DNA of 64,000 nt from Bacteroidota bacterium (GCA_023458415.1 JAEWZO010000015.1:6918-70917); one strand, 5' to 3'; positions 26,170 through 35,154 are shown, counted from the stretch's first letter. Program-made: numbers and translations. The notes: generated from the sequence alone by a model not told the origin.

Positions 26170-27120
26170 TTATGCAATGATGCTTTCATCAATAACTTGA
26201 TTATTCCATGAAATATTTTGCACCTTCCTGTTTTTATCAAAATAAAAATCAATTCTTCCCAACAAAAGACCTGCCCAACCAACCTGGTTAATCAGTACAG
26301 TTTTGCCCATTCGGTTCGTATATTTTTGTGGCTCCGGAAGAAAAGTATGTGTATGTCCACCTAAAATCAAATCAATATTTTCTGTATTTGCAGCCACAAT
26401 TTTATCAGAAACTTTCTGTGGATTATCGCGGAAATCGTATCCCAAATGCGATAAACAAATAACTAAATCGCATTTTTTCTCATTTTTCAATATATCCGAA
26501 TAATGCTGTGCAACTTCAATTGGATTAAGATATTCAGTTTCCATAAACTGCTTTTTTCCAACCAAACCTTCAAGTTCAATTCCGAGTCCGAAAATTCCTA
26601 CACGAATTCCATCCTTATTGAAAATTTTGTAAGGTTGCGTTTTACCGTCAACAATGGTATTCGAAAAATCGTAGTTGGAACAAATGAAAGGAAATTCAGC
26701 ATTAGGCAAAACTTTCAGGAAACCTTCCAAACCGTTGTCGAAATCGTGATTTCCCATGGTTGCAGCGTCGTATTTCATCATCGACATGAGTTTGAATTCC
26801 AATTCACCACCAAAGAAATTAAAATACGGCGTCCCCTGAAAAATATCTCCCGAATCCAGCAGCAAAACATTGCTTTCCTGCTCGCGGATTTTCTGGATCA
26901 AAGTGGCTCTCCGCGCAAAACCACCCTGATTTGGGTTTCGCGTATAACTCTCATCAAAAGGCTCGATACGACTGTGTTGATCGTTTGTATGCAAAATCGT
27001 AAGCTGTCGTGCCGAACCGCTGAAAAATGATTCTGCAGTTGCCGCTGTAAGCAGATTTGGAGTAACAGCGGCCGCCAAAGTTCCGCCACCAATGGTTTTT
27101 AAAAACTGTTTTCTATTCAT
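26170..27120 (-). CDS. 5'-nucleotidase-type metallophosphatase (N-terminal half of a split UshA-like enzyme)
   Basis: 316 residues. The calcineurin-like phosphatase motifs are complete: ILHTNDQHSRIEPF, LLLDSGDIFQGTP, TMGNHDFDNG, CLSHLGYD and LGGHTHTFL. The substrate-binding C-terminal domain is encoded by the preceding gene, which overlaps this one by 8 bp. The N-terminus MNRKQFLKTIGGG, followed by a hydrophobic stretch, resembles a Tat signal with RK in place of RR, so export is likely. The ATG at 27120 is chosen; an upstream ATG at 27159 in the same frame lies within the neighbouring gene and would bury the signal peptide. Confidence 0.88.
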   Translation of the reverse strand: MNRKQFLKTIGGGTLAAAVTPNLLTAATAESFFSGSARQLTILHTNDQHSRIEPFDESYTRNPNQGGFARRATLIQKIREQESNVLLLDSGDIFQGTPYFNFFGGELEFKLMSMMKYDAATMGNHDFDNGLEGFLKVLPNAEFPFICSNYDFSNTIVDGKTQPYKIFNKDGIRVGIFGLGIELEGLVGKKQFMETEYLNPIEVAQHYSDILKNEKKCDLVICLSHLGYDFRDNPQKVSDKIVAANTENIDLILGGHTHTFLPEPQKYTNRMGKTVLINQVGWAGLLLGRIDFYFDKNRKVQNISWNNQVIDESIIA

Positions 27121-27883
27121 TTGGTTGCGCTTTTTTATTTTTGAAGGTAAGTCTAACATCGGACGGAACTTTCACTTCCGGATTATTTTTGAATTTTTCG
27201 ATGAAAAGATCACGCATCTTAATTCCGGTTGCAATCATTTCGCCTTCCTGAAAATAGGTCATATTGTCGCCGCCAAGAGCAAGATAATCGGAGGTTACAA
27301 TGTAATAGGTTTTGTCTTCATCCAGTTTATGGCCATTAATCAACTGCTGTACAATTTTTCCACCGTCAGTTTCAATGGTAAGTCTGGAAACCGGATTATT
27401 TTTTTGTGTTTTTGCATAGTAATCGAAAAGTCCCTGAACGTCGTCACCTTTCATTTTCATGATTACAATTTCGTTCTCGAAAGGCATCACTTCGAAAATG
27501 TGTCTTCGCAGAATATCACCTTTTCCAATATTGGTTCGGATTCCGCCAATATTAATTACGGCTGCATCTACTCCGTTCGGAATTCCATTTTTTCTTGCCC
27601 ATTCATCACCACCTTCAAAAGTATAATCGGCCAGAAGGTTTCCAAGATTGCTGTTATCGCCTGTTTTAGTGAGATCAACATTTGTATGTGAAATCTTTTC
27701 GCTCATCACTTTTCCAAGCTGAACTTTATACGGTTCAATTACATTCACCATTTCAGCATCCAAAGGAATATCTGTTGTAAGAAGCTGATTTTTCTGAGGC
27801 TGCACGTTGGCAACATTCATCGGAACGCGGCACGCAACCAAAACTAAAGCGGCTAATGCGAGACCGAAAATTTTGTTTTTCAT
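27113..27883 (-). CDS. 5'-nucleotidase C-terminal-domain lipoprotein
   Basis: 256 residues corresponding to the substrate-binding domain of UshA-type 5'-nucleotidases, as a separate protein. A lipoprotein signal, GLALAALVLVACRVP (Cys18), is present. Family motifs include NSNLGNLLADYT, AAVINIGGIRTNIGKGDI and FENEIVIMKMKGDD, with TSDYLALGGDNM supplying the aromatic/Gly-rich loop. With the next gene it makes a two-subunit nucleotidase or sugar-phosphate hydrolase. First gene of the operon with the metallophosphatase, porZ and recO. Confidence 0.88.
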   Translation of the reverse strand: MKNKIFGLALAALVLVACRVPMNVANVQPQKNQLLTTDIPLDAEMVNVIEPYKVQLGKVMSEKISHTNVDLTKTGDNSNLGNLLADYTFEGGDEWARKNGIPNGVDAAVINIGGIRTNIGKGDILRRHIFEVMPFENEIVIMKMKGDDVQGLFDYYAKTQKNNPVSRLTIETDGGKIVQQLINGHKLDEDKTYYIVTSDYLALGGDNMTYFQEGEMIATGIKMRDLFIEKFKNNPEVKVPSDVRLTFKNKKAQPNE

Positions 27884-27899
27884 ATTGGTACTTCTTGTG

Positions 27900-27907
27900 C
27901 AAATATA
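27900..27907 (-). promoter_or_regulatory. -7 box (TATATTTG) of the nucleotidase/porZ/recO operon
   Basis: Perfect TAnnTTTG match on the minus strand, 16 bases before the ATG at 27883. No -33 TTG is seen at 17-23 bases. Confidence 0.5.
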
Positions 27908-27964
27908 AGATATGCCATATTAATTTTATGTTTATTACATGATAAATTCCTTCGGTAATTTTAC

Positions 27965-27972
27965 TAAATTTG
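27965..27972 (+). promoter_or_regulatory. -7 box (TAAATTTG) for dapA
   Basis: Perfect TAnnTTTG match, 23 bases before the dapA ATG at 27996. This makes the upstream in-frame codons from 27939 unlikely as a start. No -33 TTG. Confidence 0.5.
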
Positions 27973-27995
27973 AAGAAATAATCACACAAAATAAA

Positions 27996-28868
27996 ATGAA
28001 CAAATTAAAAGGTGTTGGTGTTGCTTTGGTAACACCTTTCAACGAAGATTTATCAGTGGATTTCGATTCGCTTACCAAACTTGTTAATTACAATATAGAA
28101 AATGGCACCAATTACCTTGTGGTATTGGGAACTACCGCAGAAGCAGCAACGCTTTCCAGTGAAGAAAAGAAACAAGTTACTGAGCATATTGTAAAAGTAA
28201 ATGAAGGCCGTGTGCCTCTGGTTTTGGGAATTGGCGGAAACAACACGCTGGAAGTAAAAAAACAGATTGAAGAAACCGATCTTTCCGCTTTTGATGCGGT
28301 ACTTTCTGTTTCTCCGTATTATAACAAACCTAATCAGGAAGGCCTTTATCAGCACTATAAAATGCTTGCTTCAACTGGTAAAAACATCATTATTTATAAT
28401 GTACCATCCAGAACCGGACAAAACATTGAAGCAGCTACCACACTTCGTTTAGCAGAAGAATTCCCGAATTTAATTATGGTGAAAGAAGCCGCTCCAAACA
28501 TCCTGCAGTATTTTGATATCATCAGAAAAAAACCTGGAAATTTCCAATTGGTTTCGGGTGATGATGAATATACACTTCCTGTAACTTTAGCGGGCGGAAA
28601 CGGCGTAATTTCCGTGATTGGACAAGCTTATCCAAAAGAATTTTCAACAATGGTTCAACTGGCTTTCGAGAGAAAAGTGGATGAAGCTTATGAAATTCAT
28701 AACAAACTGGTAGAAATCACGCGACTGATTTTTGCAGAAGGTAACCCATGTGGAATTAAAACCATTCTGGCCGAAAAAGGAATCATCAAAAATTATCTTC
28801 GTCTTCCTCTGGTTGCCGCAAGTAGCGGTCTTCAGGACAAGATTAAAGCAGAAATGAAGAATATCTGA
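27996..28868 (+). CDS. dapA: 4-hydroxy-tetrahydrodipicolinate synthase
   Basis: Condenses pyruvate and aspartate semialdehyde in the lysine/diaminopimelate pathway. 290 residues. Visible features are GVGVALVTPF at the start, LVVLGTTAEAATLS (the GTTxE motif), IIYNVPSRTG with the catalytic Tyr, and the Schiff-base lysine in IMVKEAAPN near residue 163. The ATG at 27996 gives the standard N-terminus; codons upstream to 27939 precede the likely transcription start. A GNAT gene follows after 15 bp. Confidence 0.96.
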   Translation: MNKLKGVGVALVTPFNEDLSVDFDSLTKLVNYNIENGTNYLVVLGTTAEAATLSSEEKKQVTEHIVKVNEGRVPLVLGIGGNNTLEVKKQIEETDLSAFDAVLSVSPYYNKPNQEGLYQHYKMLASTGKNIIIYNVPSRTGQNIEAATTLRLAEEFPNLIMVKEAAPNILQYFDIIRKKPGNFQLVSGDDEYTLPVTLAGGNGVISVIGQAYPKEFSTMVQLAFERKVDEAYEIHNKLVEITRLIFAEGNPCGIKTILAEKGIIKNYLRLPLVAASSGLQDKIKAEMKNI

Positions 28869-28883
28869 AATTGAGATTTTCCG

Positions 28884-29375
28884 ATGAAGATGAGAGAAGC
28901 AAATTCTGGGGACATTTCTTTGATTCAGGAACTTGCCGAGAAATCTTGGCGGCATTTTTACCGTGAAATTCTTTCGGAAGATCAGATAGATTATATGCTC
29001 AATGAAATGTACGGAACTGAAGAACTCCGGAAACATTTCAGCCAGCAGCATTATCATTATTTTCTGATTGAAAAAAATGGGAAAAGTTTAGGATTCATCG
29101 GTTTTGAACATAATTACGAACAGGAAACCACAAAGCTTCACCGCATTTATCTTCTGAAAGAAGCACAGGGAACCGGACTTGGAAAAGCTGCACTCAGTTT
29201 TCTGAAAGAAAAAACAGCCGAATCCGGTAACCGCAGAATAATTCTGAATGTAAACAAAGACAACCCATCAAAAAAGTTTTACGAATCGCAGGGTTTTTCG
29301 GTTTACGAAGAAGGTGTTTTCGATATTGGCAACGGTTTTGTTATGGATGATTTCCTGATGGAATGTTTTGTATAA
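28884..29375 (+). CDS. GNAT-family N-acetyltransferase
   Basis: 163 residues with the GNAT fold. The acetyl-CoA pyrophosphate loop is QGTGLGKAAL (near residue 93), and the C-terminal motif is NKDNPSKKFYESQGFSVYEEG. The N-terminal half resembles the flavobacterial GNAT group with MLNEMYGTEELRKHF. The acceptor is unknown. It follows dapA at 15 bp and is probably cotranscribed. Confidence 0.85.
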   Translation: MKMREANSGDISLIQELAEKSWRHFYREILSEDQIDYMLNEMYGTEELRKHFSQQHYHYFLIEKNGKSLGFIGFEHNYEQETTKLHRIYLLKEAQGTGLGKAALSFLKEKTAESGNRRIILNVNKDNPSKKFYESQGFSVYEEGVFDIGNGFVMDDFLMECFV

Positions 29376-29537
29376 ATTTTAAATCAGAAAGCATGAACCT
29401 TCGGTAATTTTGATTAAAATCACTTGTTTTATTAAAGAAAATTCACCACAATAATGGATATCAGAAATTATTACCAACCATAAATTAATCTGAATAAATC
29501 ATTATATTTACATCAACAATTTATATTACGATTGCAA

Positions 29538-30092
29538 ATGAAAATGTTTGTAAAATTCGACTTTAGCACACTGTGCAAAAAAGTACTGGAAGAAAAACTT
29601 GATGAACTTGGGCTAAAATTCCGTACAGTTGCATTCGGTGAAGTGGAATTTCTTGAAAAAATTACTCCCGAAAAACTTGATGAACTCACCACAAACCTTA
29701 ATGAATACGGTATTGAGATCATCGAAAATCAAAAAACTGCATTGGTTCAGAAAATCAAAGACACCATTATCGAAATGGTTTTTTCGGAACTGGATATCAA
29801 CGTAAAAGCCTCAGTTTATCTTGCCGAAAAGCTGAACCACAGCTACGGTTATCTTTCCAATCTTTTCTCTGAAGTCACATATACTTCTATCGAAAACTTC
29901 ATCATCATGCAGAAGATTGAGCACGCGAAACAGCTGATTCTGAACAACAATCTCACCTTAACAGAAATTGCGTACAGACTTAACTATTCCAGCGTTGCCC
30001 ACTTAAGCACGCAGTTTAAAAACACCACCGGAATCACGCCGTCGCAGTTTCAGAAAATCATTAAGAAAAGACGCGAGTTTGCCGGAAAATAA
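29538..30092 (+). CDS. AraC-type helix-turn-helix regulator
   Basis: 184 residues. Residues 85-180 form an AraC DNA-binding domain with two helix-turn-helix units: SVYLAEKLNHSYGYLSNLFSEV, here read as VYLAEKLNHSYGYLSNLF, and LTEIAYRLNYSSVAHLSTQF, ending in TGITPSQFQK. The N-terminal 80 residues (KFDFSTLCKKVLEEKLDELG, then FRTVAFGEVEF) are a small domain I cannot name. It starts 160 bp after the GNAT gene. Thirteen bases separate it from the response regulator gene, so it probably belongs to the sensory cassette. The ATG at 29538 is used; a TTG at 29532 is possible. Confidence 0.85.
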   Translation: MKMFVKFDFSTLCKKVLEEKLDELGLKFRTVAFGEVEFLEKITPEKLDELTTNLNEYGIEIIENQKTALVQKIKDTIIEMVFSELDINVKASVYLAEKLNHSYGYLSNLFSEVTYTSIENFIIMQKIEHAKQLILNNNLTLTEIAYRLNYSSVAHLSTQFKNTTGITPSQFQKIIKKRREFAGK

Positions 30093-30105
30093 TTTAGAAA
30101 ACACT

Positions 30106-30552
30106 ATGAACAAAGAGTATATACACATTATTTTAGCTGATGACGATGAGGACGACAGACTGTTCTTTACCGATGCCTTCAGCGAACTGAAAATGCAGAC
30201 CAAAGTGCAGACTTTCTTCGATGGTGCCGCTTTGATGGATTATCTGAATACCGAAGACGCCATACTTCCCGAAATTCTTTTTCTGGATTTAAACATGCCA
30301 AAGAAAAATGGTCTTGAATGTCTCGCGGAGATCAAACAGAATCCGCGTTTTCAGGATATTGCCATCGCAATTTACTCCACTTCTTCTACAGAGGAACATG
30401 TGGAAGAAACTTTTGTGCGCGGAGCCAATATTTACATCAAAAAACCAAACGATTTCAACGTTTTGAAAAAGGTTCTTTCTGATGTGGTAACCATCAACTG
30501 GCAATACCATACTTCCGGACTCAACAAAGATAATTTCCTTCTAAGAATCTAA
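30106..30552 (+). CDS. Single-domain response regulator (Rcp1-like)
   Basis: 148 residues comprising one receiver domain and no output domain. The acidic pocket is ADDDEDD (residues 9-15), the phosphoacceptor Asp lies in FLDLNMPKKNG near residue 60, the conserved Ser/Thr in YSTSS, and the Lys in YIKKPNDF. Long single-domain receivers of this kind are typical partners of phytochrome kinases. The histidine kinase gene starts 3 bases after its stop. The ATG at 30106 is chosen over 30079, which would overlap the AraC gene. Confidence 0.9.
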   Translation: MNKEYIHIILADDDEDDRLFFTDAFSELKMQTKVQTFFDGAALMDYLNTEDAILPEILFLDLNMPKKNGLECLAEIKQNPRFQDIAIAIYSTSSTEEHVEETFVRGANIYIKKPNDFNVLKKVLSDVVTINWQYHTSGLNKDNFLLRI

Positions 30553-30555
30553 GGA

Positions 30556-32340
30556 ATGCGCCGCTGGGTTTTCGACAAATCTTCCTTTTTCCTCATCCTG
30601 ATTTTTGTGGTAGCCACTGCATTAATCTTTTTTCTGATGGGACTTACCTACAAGCATTTGGAAAAACTCTCGGACAACATCGATCAGGTTAATCATTCTT
30701 ACGAAGTTTCAATACTCCTGAATCAGATTAAGTCTGAAATCCGCGGTCTGGAAAGCGATAAGAGAAATTACATCCTTACCAACAATCCGGAAGTTAAGCA
30801 AACTACAGAGCTGAAAATTTCAGAAATCCGGAGTTTGATTGACGGATTAAAAAATGAGGTTGATAACAATCCGAAACAGCACGAAAATTCAGACTCTCTC
30901 ACTTTACAGGTAAACCGTAAAATCGCTATGGTTCAGAATGTTCTGTTAAGCAGTCCAAATGAAACTCAAGAGAATCTCACGCAAATTCTGATTGACGGAA
31001 AAGCAGCAACTGACGCGATTAGTAAAAAAGTTGATGAAATGCTTCTGATTGAAGAGTCATTGATGATCAGAAGAAAAGCCGAGTTTGGAGATGCTCAGAA
31101 ATCTGCCCCGCTTTTCATTTACGTTATTTCCATTTTTGCATTGGGCGTTTTGGGTTTTGCGTTTTATAAAATGCTTCGCGATGTTCGGGAGCAACAAAAA
31201 GCCAACAACCAGTTGAAATTGGCATTCGACGCCTCTAACCTCGCAGAAATTGTAGGATTGTTCGGTGTTTGGACCCACAATCTCGAAACCGGCGAGTACA
31301 CCTTCACCGACAATTTTTACCGTTTGCTCGGACTTGAACCACAAAGTACTGAACTCGATTTTACAAAATTCGCCCGCTTCATTCATCCGGACGATCTCGA
31401 GATGATGAAAGAATTCCGCAAGAAAGTAATTCACGAAAATCATACAAAACCGTTTGTTTACCGAGTAATTCTAAAAGACGGAACGATAAAATATTTTGAG
31501 TCTTCCGCGAAAATTCTCAACAATTACAATGAAGAAAAATTGCTTTTGGGAATTCTTTCAGATGTGACCGATGAAGTAAATACAAGCCATATTCTTGAAG
31601 AAAAAAACCGTACGCTGGAAGCGGCGAATCAGGAATTGATGGCCTTCAACTATGTGGCCAGTCACGACTTGCAGGAACCACTAAGAAAAATTGAAACCTT
31701 CATAACCAGATTAAAGGAAAAAGACCGTTTCAACCTATCTGAAGCAGGACGAACTTTTCTGGATAAAATGCACAGTTCTGCAGGAAGAATGCGGGTTTTG
31801 ATTGAAGATTTACTGCAGTTTTCCCGTACTACACGAAGCGAACAGGTTTTTGAAGACGCCGATCTTAATGAATTGATGGCGCATTCAAAGGAAGAACTGC
31901 ACGAACTGATTCAGGAGAAAAATGCGAAAATAACTGTCGAGCATCTTCCTGAGATAAAGGTAATTCCCTTCCAGATTCAGCAACTTTTCACCAACCTTCT
32001 GAATAATTCTCTTAAGTACAGTAAAGAAGGTGTTCCGCCGGAAATTTCGGTAACAGTTCAGAAAACAAATTCTGCCAACGAACCTGAAATTTCATCAACC
32101 AATCCGAACTCGTTCTACAAATTTACCTTTACAGACAACGGAATTGGCTTCGAGCAGGAATATGCGCAGAAAATTTTTGAAGTCTTCAACCGTCTTCACA
32201 ACAAAGACGAATTTGCTGGAACCGGAATCGGGCTTTCTGTCTGCAAAAAAATTGTCGAAAACCATCACGGCTTTATCTTCGCCAAAGGAGAACGTGATGT
32301 TGGCGCGGTCTTCACATTCTATATTCCGGAGCGTCAGTAA
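30556..32340 (+). CDS. Sensor histidine kinase with CHASE3 and PAS domains
   Basis: 594 residues. Order: transmembrane helix 1 (about 9-30), CHASE3-type periplasmic domain (about 35-185, with ESDKRNYILTNNPEVKQ), transmembrane helix 2 (about 185-205), PAS domain (about 220-345, with GVWTHNLETGEYTFTDNFYRLLGL), HisKA with the phosphoacceptor His near 371 (VASHDLQEPLRKIE), and HATPase_c with N, G1 and G2 boxes (NNSLKYS, DNGIGF, GTGIGLSVCKKI). It lies between the response regulator (3 bases) and the phytochrome gene (69 bases). Its ligand is unknown. Confidence 0.93.
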   Translation: MRRWVFDKSSFFLILIFVVATALIFFLMGLTYKHLEKLSDNIDQVNHSYEVSILLNQIKSEIRGLESDKRNYILTNNPEVKQTTELKISEIRSLIDGLKNEVDNNPKQHENSDSLTLQVNRKIAMVQNVLLSSPNETQENLTQILIDGKAATDAISKKVDEMLLIEESLMIRRKAEFGDAQKSAPLFIYVISIFALGVLGFAFYKMLRDVREQQKANNQLKLAFDASNLAEIVGLFGVWTHNLETGEYTFTDNFYRLLGLEPQSTELDFTKFARFIHPDDLEMMKEFRKKVIHENHTKPFVYRVILKDGTIKYFESSAKILNNYNEEKLLLGILSDVTDEVNTSHILEEKNRTLEAANQELMAFNYVASHDLQEPLRKIETFITRLKEKDRFNLSEAGRTFLDKMHSSAGRMRVLIEDLLQFSRTTRSEQVFEDADLNELMAHSKEELHELIQEKNAKITVEHLPEIKVIPFQIQQLFTNLLNNSLKYSKEGVPPEISVTVQKTNSANEPEISSTNPNSFYKFTFTDNGIGFEQEYAQKIFEVFNRLHNKDEFAGTGIGLSVCKKIVENHHGFIFAKGERDVGAVFTFYIPERQ

Positions 32341-32386
32341 CCATTTTCAGGAGCTTTGCAATAGCATATTATGTAAAATAAATATG

Positions 32387-32394
32387 TATTTTTG
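32387..32394 (+). promoter_or_regulatory. -7 box (TATTTTTG) for the phytochrome/heme oxygenase pair
   Basis: Perfect TAnnTTTG match, 15 bases before the ATG at 32410. The pair may thus have its own transcript as well as read-through from the kinase gene. A TTTG at 32355-32358 is too far away (28 bases) to be a normal -33 box. Confidence 0.45.
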
Positions 32395-32409
32395 TGAAAA
32401 TACTATTCA

Positions 32410-34602
32410 ATGGATTTTGTTGCCTGCCACGAAGAGCAAATACACATCCCCGGTCACATACAAAGTTTCGGCTATTTAATTGGTCTGGATGCGGCATCGA
32501 AAACCATTAAATTTTACAGTGAAAATATCAAAGATCTGTTCCGGATCAACGAGGATATTTTTGGTAAAAGAATTGATGAACTTCCAGAAGTTTTTCCACA
32601 GATTATCGACTCGGAAATTTTGCAGAACTTAGATTCTCATACCGATCAGGAGATTGATCTGAGTATTTCCCGCATCAGTGTGAAATGGGATTTTTTCCAC
32701 TGTACTTACTACCGCCACGGCGACATCATTTATCTGGAATTCGAAAAAATCATCGAAAATCTCACCAGCAAAACTTTCATATTCACAAAATACAACAGTT
32801 TTGAAACGTGGAAAGGATCAGAAAAAATCTGGCAGGATTTAATTAAGTTGGTCTGCGAAATAACCGATTACGACCGAGTGATGGTGTATCGTTTTCTGGA
32901 GGATGGAACAGGAAAAGTAATTGCTGAAACGAAAAAAGAAGGTTTGGAAAGTTTCCTGAATCTTCACTATCCGGAATCTGACATCCCAAAACAGGCAAGA
33001 GCGCTTTACCTAAAGAAGACCAAAAGAATCTTCAGTAACGTTCATACTGAAGCTGTTCCGATTCTATCGAAAACTGAGGATGCTGTAGACCTTACTTATT
33101 CTTCAGTAAGATCGCTGTCGCCGATACATGCAGAATATTTGAAAAACGCAGGCGTATCTTCAAGTTTCAGTACTTCTATTATTGTTGAAAATAAACTTTG
33201 GGGACTGGTTACATGCCAAAATATTGAACCGAAACACCTAGATCTGATGGCGAGAGTACGAGCTGAAATATTCACCAAACTCGCCGCGAACTCCTATCTT
33301 ACGTACAAAACGGAGAAAAAACTGCAGAGCAATATGAAGTTTACCGAAATGGCTTTCGAACTGAAAGACCGATTACAGCAGCACGCAAACATCAACGATG
33401 CTCTTTTCGAAAATATTGACCGCCTGAAAAATATGATTGATTCGGACGGTTTCGCCATCATCACCAAAACTGGAACAAAAACTGTCGGTGAAGTTCCGGA
33501 TGCAGCAACTCTGGAAAATCTTCATCAATGGGCAAGTACCGAGATTTCTGATGCTGTTTTTCATGATTCTTCATTCAAGAAAAATTATGGCGATGTTTTG
33601 TCACTGGACGAAAAATCATCAGGAATTTTGATTGCTAAACCGGTATCCGAAGGAAAAGAAATCCTGATCTGGTTCCGAAAAAAACACGACGAATACATCC
33701 GTTGGGCAGGTCACGACAATAAAATAGTGGAAAAGAAAGACCACTTTGGAGAGGAGAAAATTATGGTTTCTCCGCGAACTTCGTTTGATGTTTATATCGA
33801 AACGGTTTCCGGCAATTCACGGCTTTGGAAATCTGCGGACATTGCAGCTGCCGAACGCATAATTTCCGTAATCCTGGAAACTTCGTACAACCTGAATCTT
33901 CGGATTAAAGATCTCAATGATCAGCTGACTGATTTAAATACAGAGCTGGAAAGTTTTTCATACACCATTTCTCACGATTTGGGAACTCCGCTTTCTGTCA
34001 TAAAAATGAATGCACAAATGCTGAGCTCGCAATCTTCTGATGTTGAAAAAATGAGAAAAAAAATCTCAAATATCATCGAAGAAGTAAACGGAATGGAAAA
34101 TATGATGCGGAATGTTCTTCACTTAAGCCGCGCTAAAAGTTCTGAAATTGAACTGAAAAAACTCAGCACAAAACGTTTAATCGAAAAAATTGTACTGGAT
34201 GCAAAACTCACCTTCAATACAGAAAAAACTGAAGTTGCCTTCGGGGAATTTCCTGATGTTTTTGCTGACGAAACCATGCTGCACCAGGTTTTTCTGAACA
34301 TCATCAATAACGCGGTGAAATATTCATCGCAAAAAAGCCAACCAACAGTGGAAATTGGCGGTGAAGAAAAAGACGGCAAAATTGTTTACACGATTTCGGA
34401 CAACGGAATTGGAATCAGCACTGATGAAAAGGACAAACTATTCAAGATTTTCCAGCGAATGAGCAACGCCAAAAACTTCAAAGGCAGCGGAATTGGACTT
34501 TCTATTGTGGACCGTATCATGACAAGAATAGGCGGCAGCGTTGATTATGAAAGCACTGAAAACGAAGGATCCACATTTTATCTCACCTTTCAGAAACCTT
34601 AG
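32410..34602 (+). CDS. Bacteriophytochrome histidine kinase
   Basis: Red/far-red photoreceptor, 730 residues: PAS (1-110), GAF (about 130-290), PHY (about 305-495), HisKA (His near 522, YTISHDLGTPLSVIK) and HATPase_c (NNAVKYS, DNGIGIS, GSGIGLSI). Cys6 in ACHEEQIHIPG is the expected biliverdin attachment residue. The pocket has ESDIP (Asp191; PASDIP in most) and His240 (SPIHAEYLKNAG). The second pocket histidine, in LWGLxxCHH of other bacterial phytochromes, is Gln270 (LWGLVTCQN). The PHY tongue SPRTSFDVYIETV is present. The next gene, heme oxygenase, begins right after its stop. An output to the response regulator at 30106 is inferred. Confidence 0.95.
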   Translation: MDFVACHEEQIHIPGHIQSFGYLIGLDAASKTIKFYSENIKDLFRINEDIFGKRIDELPEVFPQIIDSEILQNLDSHTDQEIDLSISRISVKWDFFHCTYYRHGDIIYLEFEKIIENLTSKTFIFTKYNSFETWKGSEKIWQDLIKLVCEITDYDRVMVYRFLEDGTGKVIAETKKEGLESFLNLHYPESDIPKQARALYLKKTKRIFSNVHTEAVPILSKTEDAVDLTYSSVRSLSPIHAEYLKNAGVSSSFSTSIIVENKLWGLVTCQNIEPKHLDLMARVRAEIFTKLAANSYLTYKTEKKLQSNMKFTEMAFELKDRLQQHANINDALFENIDRLKNMIDSDGFAIITKTGTKTVGEVPDAATLENLHQWASTEISDAVFHDSSFKKNYGDVLSLDEKSSGILIAKPVSEGKEILIWFRKKHDEYIRWAGHDNKIVEKKDHFGEEKIMVSPRTSFDVYIETVSGNSRLWKSADIAAAERIISVILETSYNLNLRIKDLNDQLTDLNTELESFSYTISHDLGTPLSVIKMNAQMLSSQSSDVEKMRKKISNIIEEVNGMENMMRNVLHLSRAKSSEIELKKLSTKRLIEKIVLDAKLTFNTEKTEVAFGEFPDVFADETMLHQVFLNIINNAVKYSSQKSQPTVEIGGEEKDGKIVYTISDNGIGISTDEKDKLFKIFQRMSNAKNFKGSGIGLSIVDRIMTRIGGSVDYESTENEGSTFYLTFQKP

Positions 34603-35154
34603 ATGAGTATTACCGAAATATTAAAAGAGAAAACAAAAAACCTCCACGATTTAACGGAAGAAAAATTTCAGTCGGAGAAAATTTTCCGCGGAGATTTTAC
34701 AAAGGAAGATTACCAAAAACTGCTTCTCTATAATTATCACCTCATCAATACCTTTGAAAAACCCGTGTTTGAGTTGCTCACAGAAAATCATTCCGAAAAA
34801 CTGCAGTTGGATAAAAGAACAAAACTTCAGTTCATTCAAAAAGATCTTGCGGCATTGGCAATTAGCGAAAATATTTCGCTTGAAAAACCTTTATTAAAAA
34901 ATGAAGCCGAAGCCATTGGAATGCTGTACGTGATGGAAGGATCAACATTGGGTGGAAATGTAATCGCAAAAAATCTGGGCAAACTGGAAAACTTCCGTGG
35001 AGTCACTTTTAATTACTTTGGAATCTACGGCGAAGAAACAGGCCCGATGTGGAAAAAATTCAAACAGGTGATGGATGAAAACTATTCTGAAGAAGATCTG
35101 AACGACATTCTAAACGGCGCTGAGAGAGCATATCATTTCCTGCTTCAGTCCTGA
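34603..35154 (+). CDS. Biliverdin-producing heme oxygenase (bphO type)
   Basis: Opens heme to biliverdin IX-alpha, the chromophore of the phytochrome encoded just upstream. 183 residues. The probable heme-ligand His lies in KNLHDLTEEKF (residue 15), and the distal helix with the Gly-rich kink reads YVMEGSTLGGNVIAKNL (near 108). The ATG directly follows the phytochrome TAG with no intervening base, so translation is likely coupled. No signal peptide. bphO is the usual name for this role. Confidence 0.92.
   Translation: MSITEILKEKTKNLHDLTEEKFQSEKIFRGDFTKEDYQKLLLYNYHLINTFEKPVFELLTENHSEKLQLDKRTKLQFIQKDLAALAISENISLEKPLLKNEAEAIGMLYVMEGSTLGGNVIAKNLGKLENFRGVTFNYFGIYGEETGPMWKKFKQVMDENYSEEDLNDILNGAERAYHFLLQS

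Noticed and set aside
27949..29411. A shared 14-mer (CCTTCGGTAATTTT) in the leaders of dapA (27949-27962) and the AraC-type gene (29398-29411), as a possible common operator.
   Set aside because: Several chance pairs of identical 14-mers are expected in 64 kb of AT-rich DNA, and there is no symmetry or further similarity around them.
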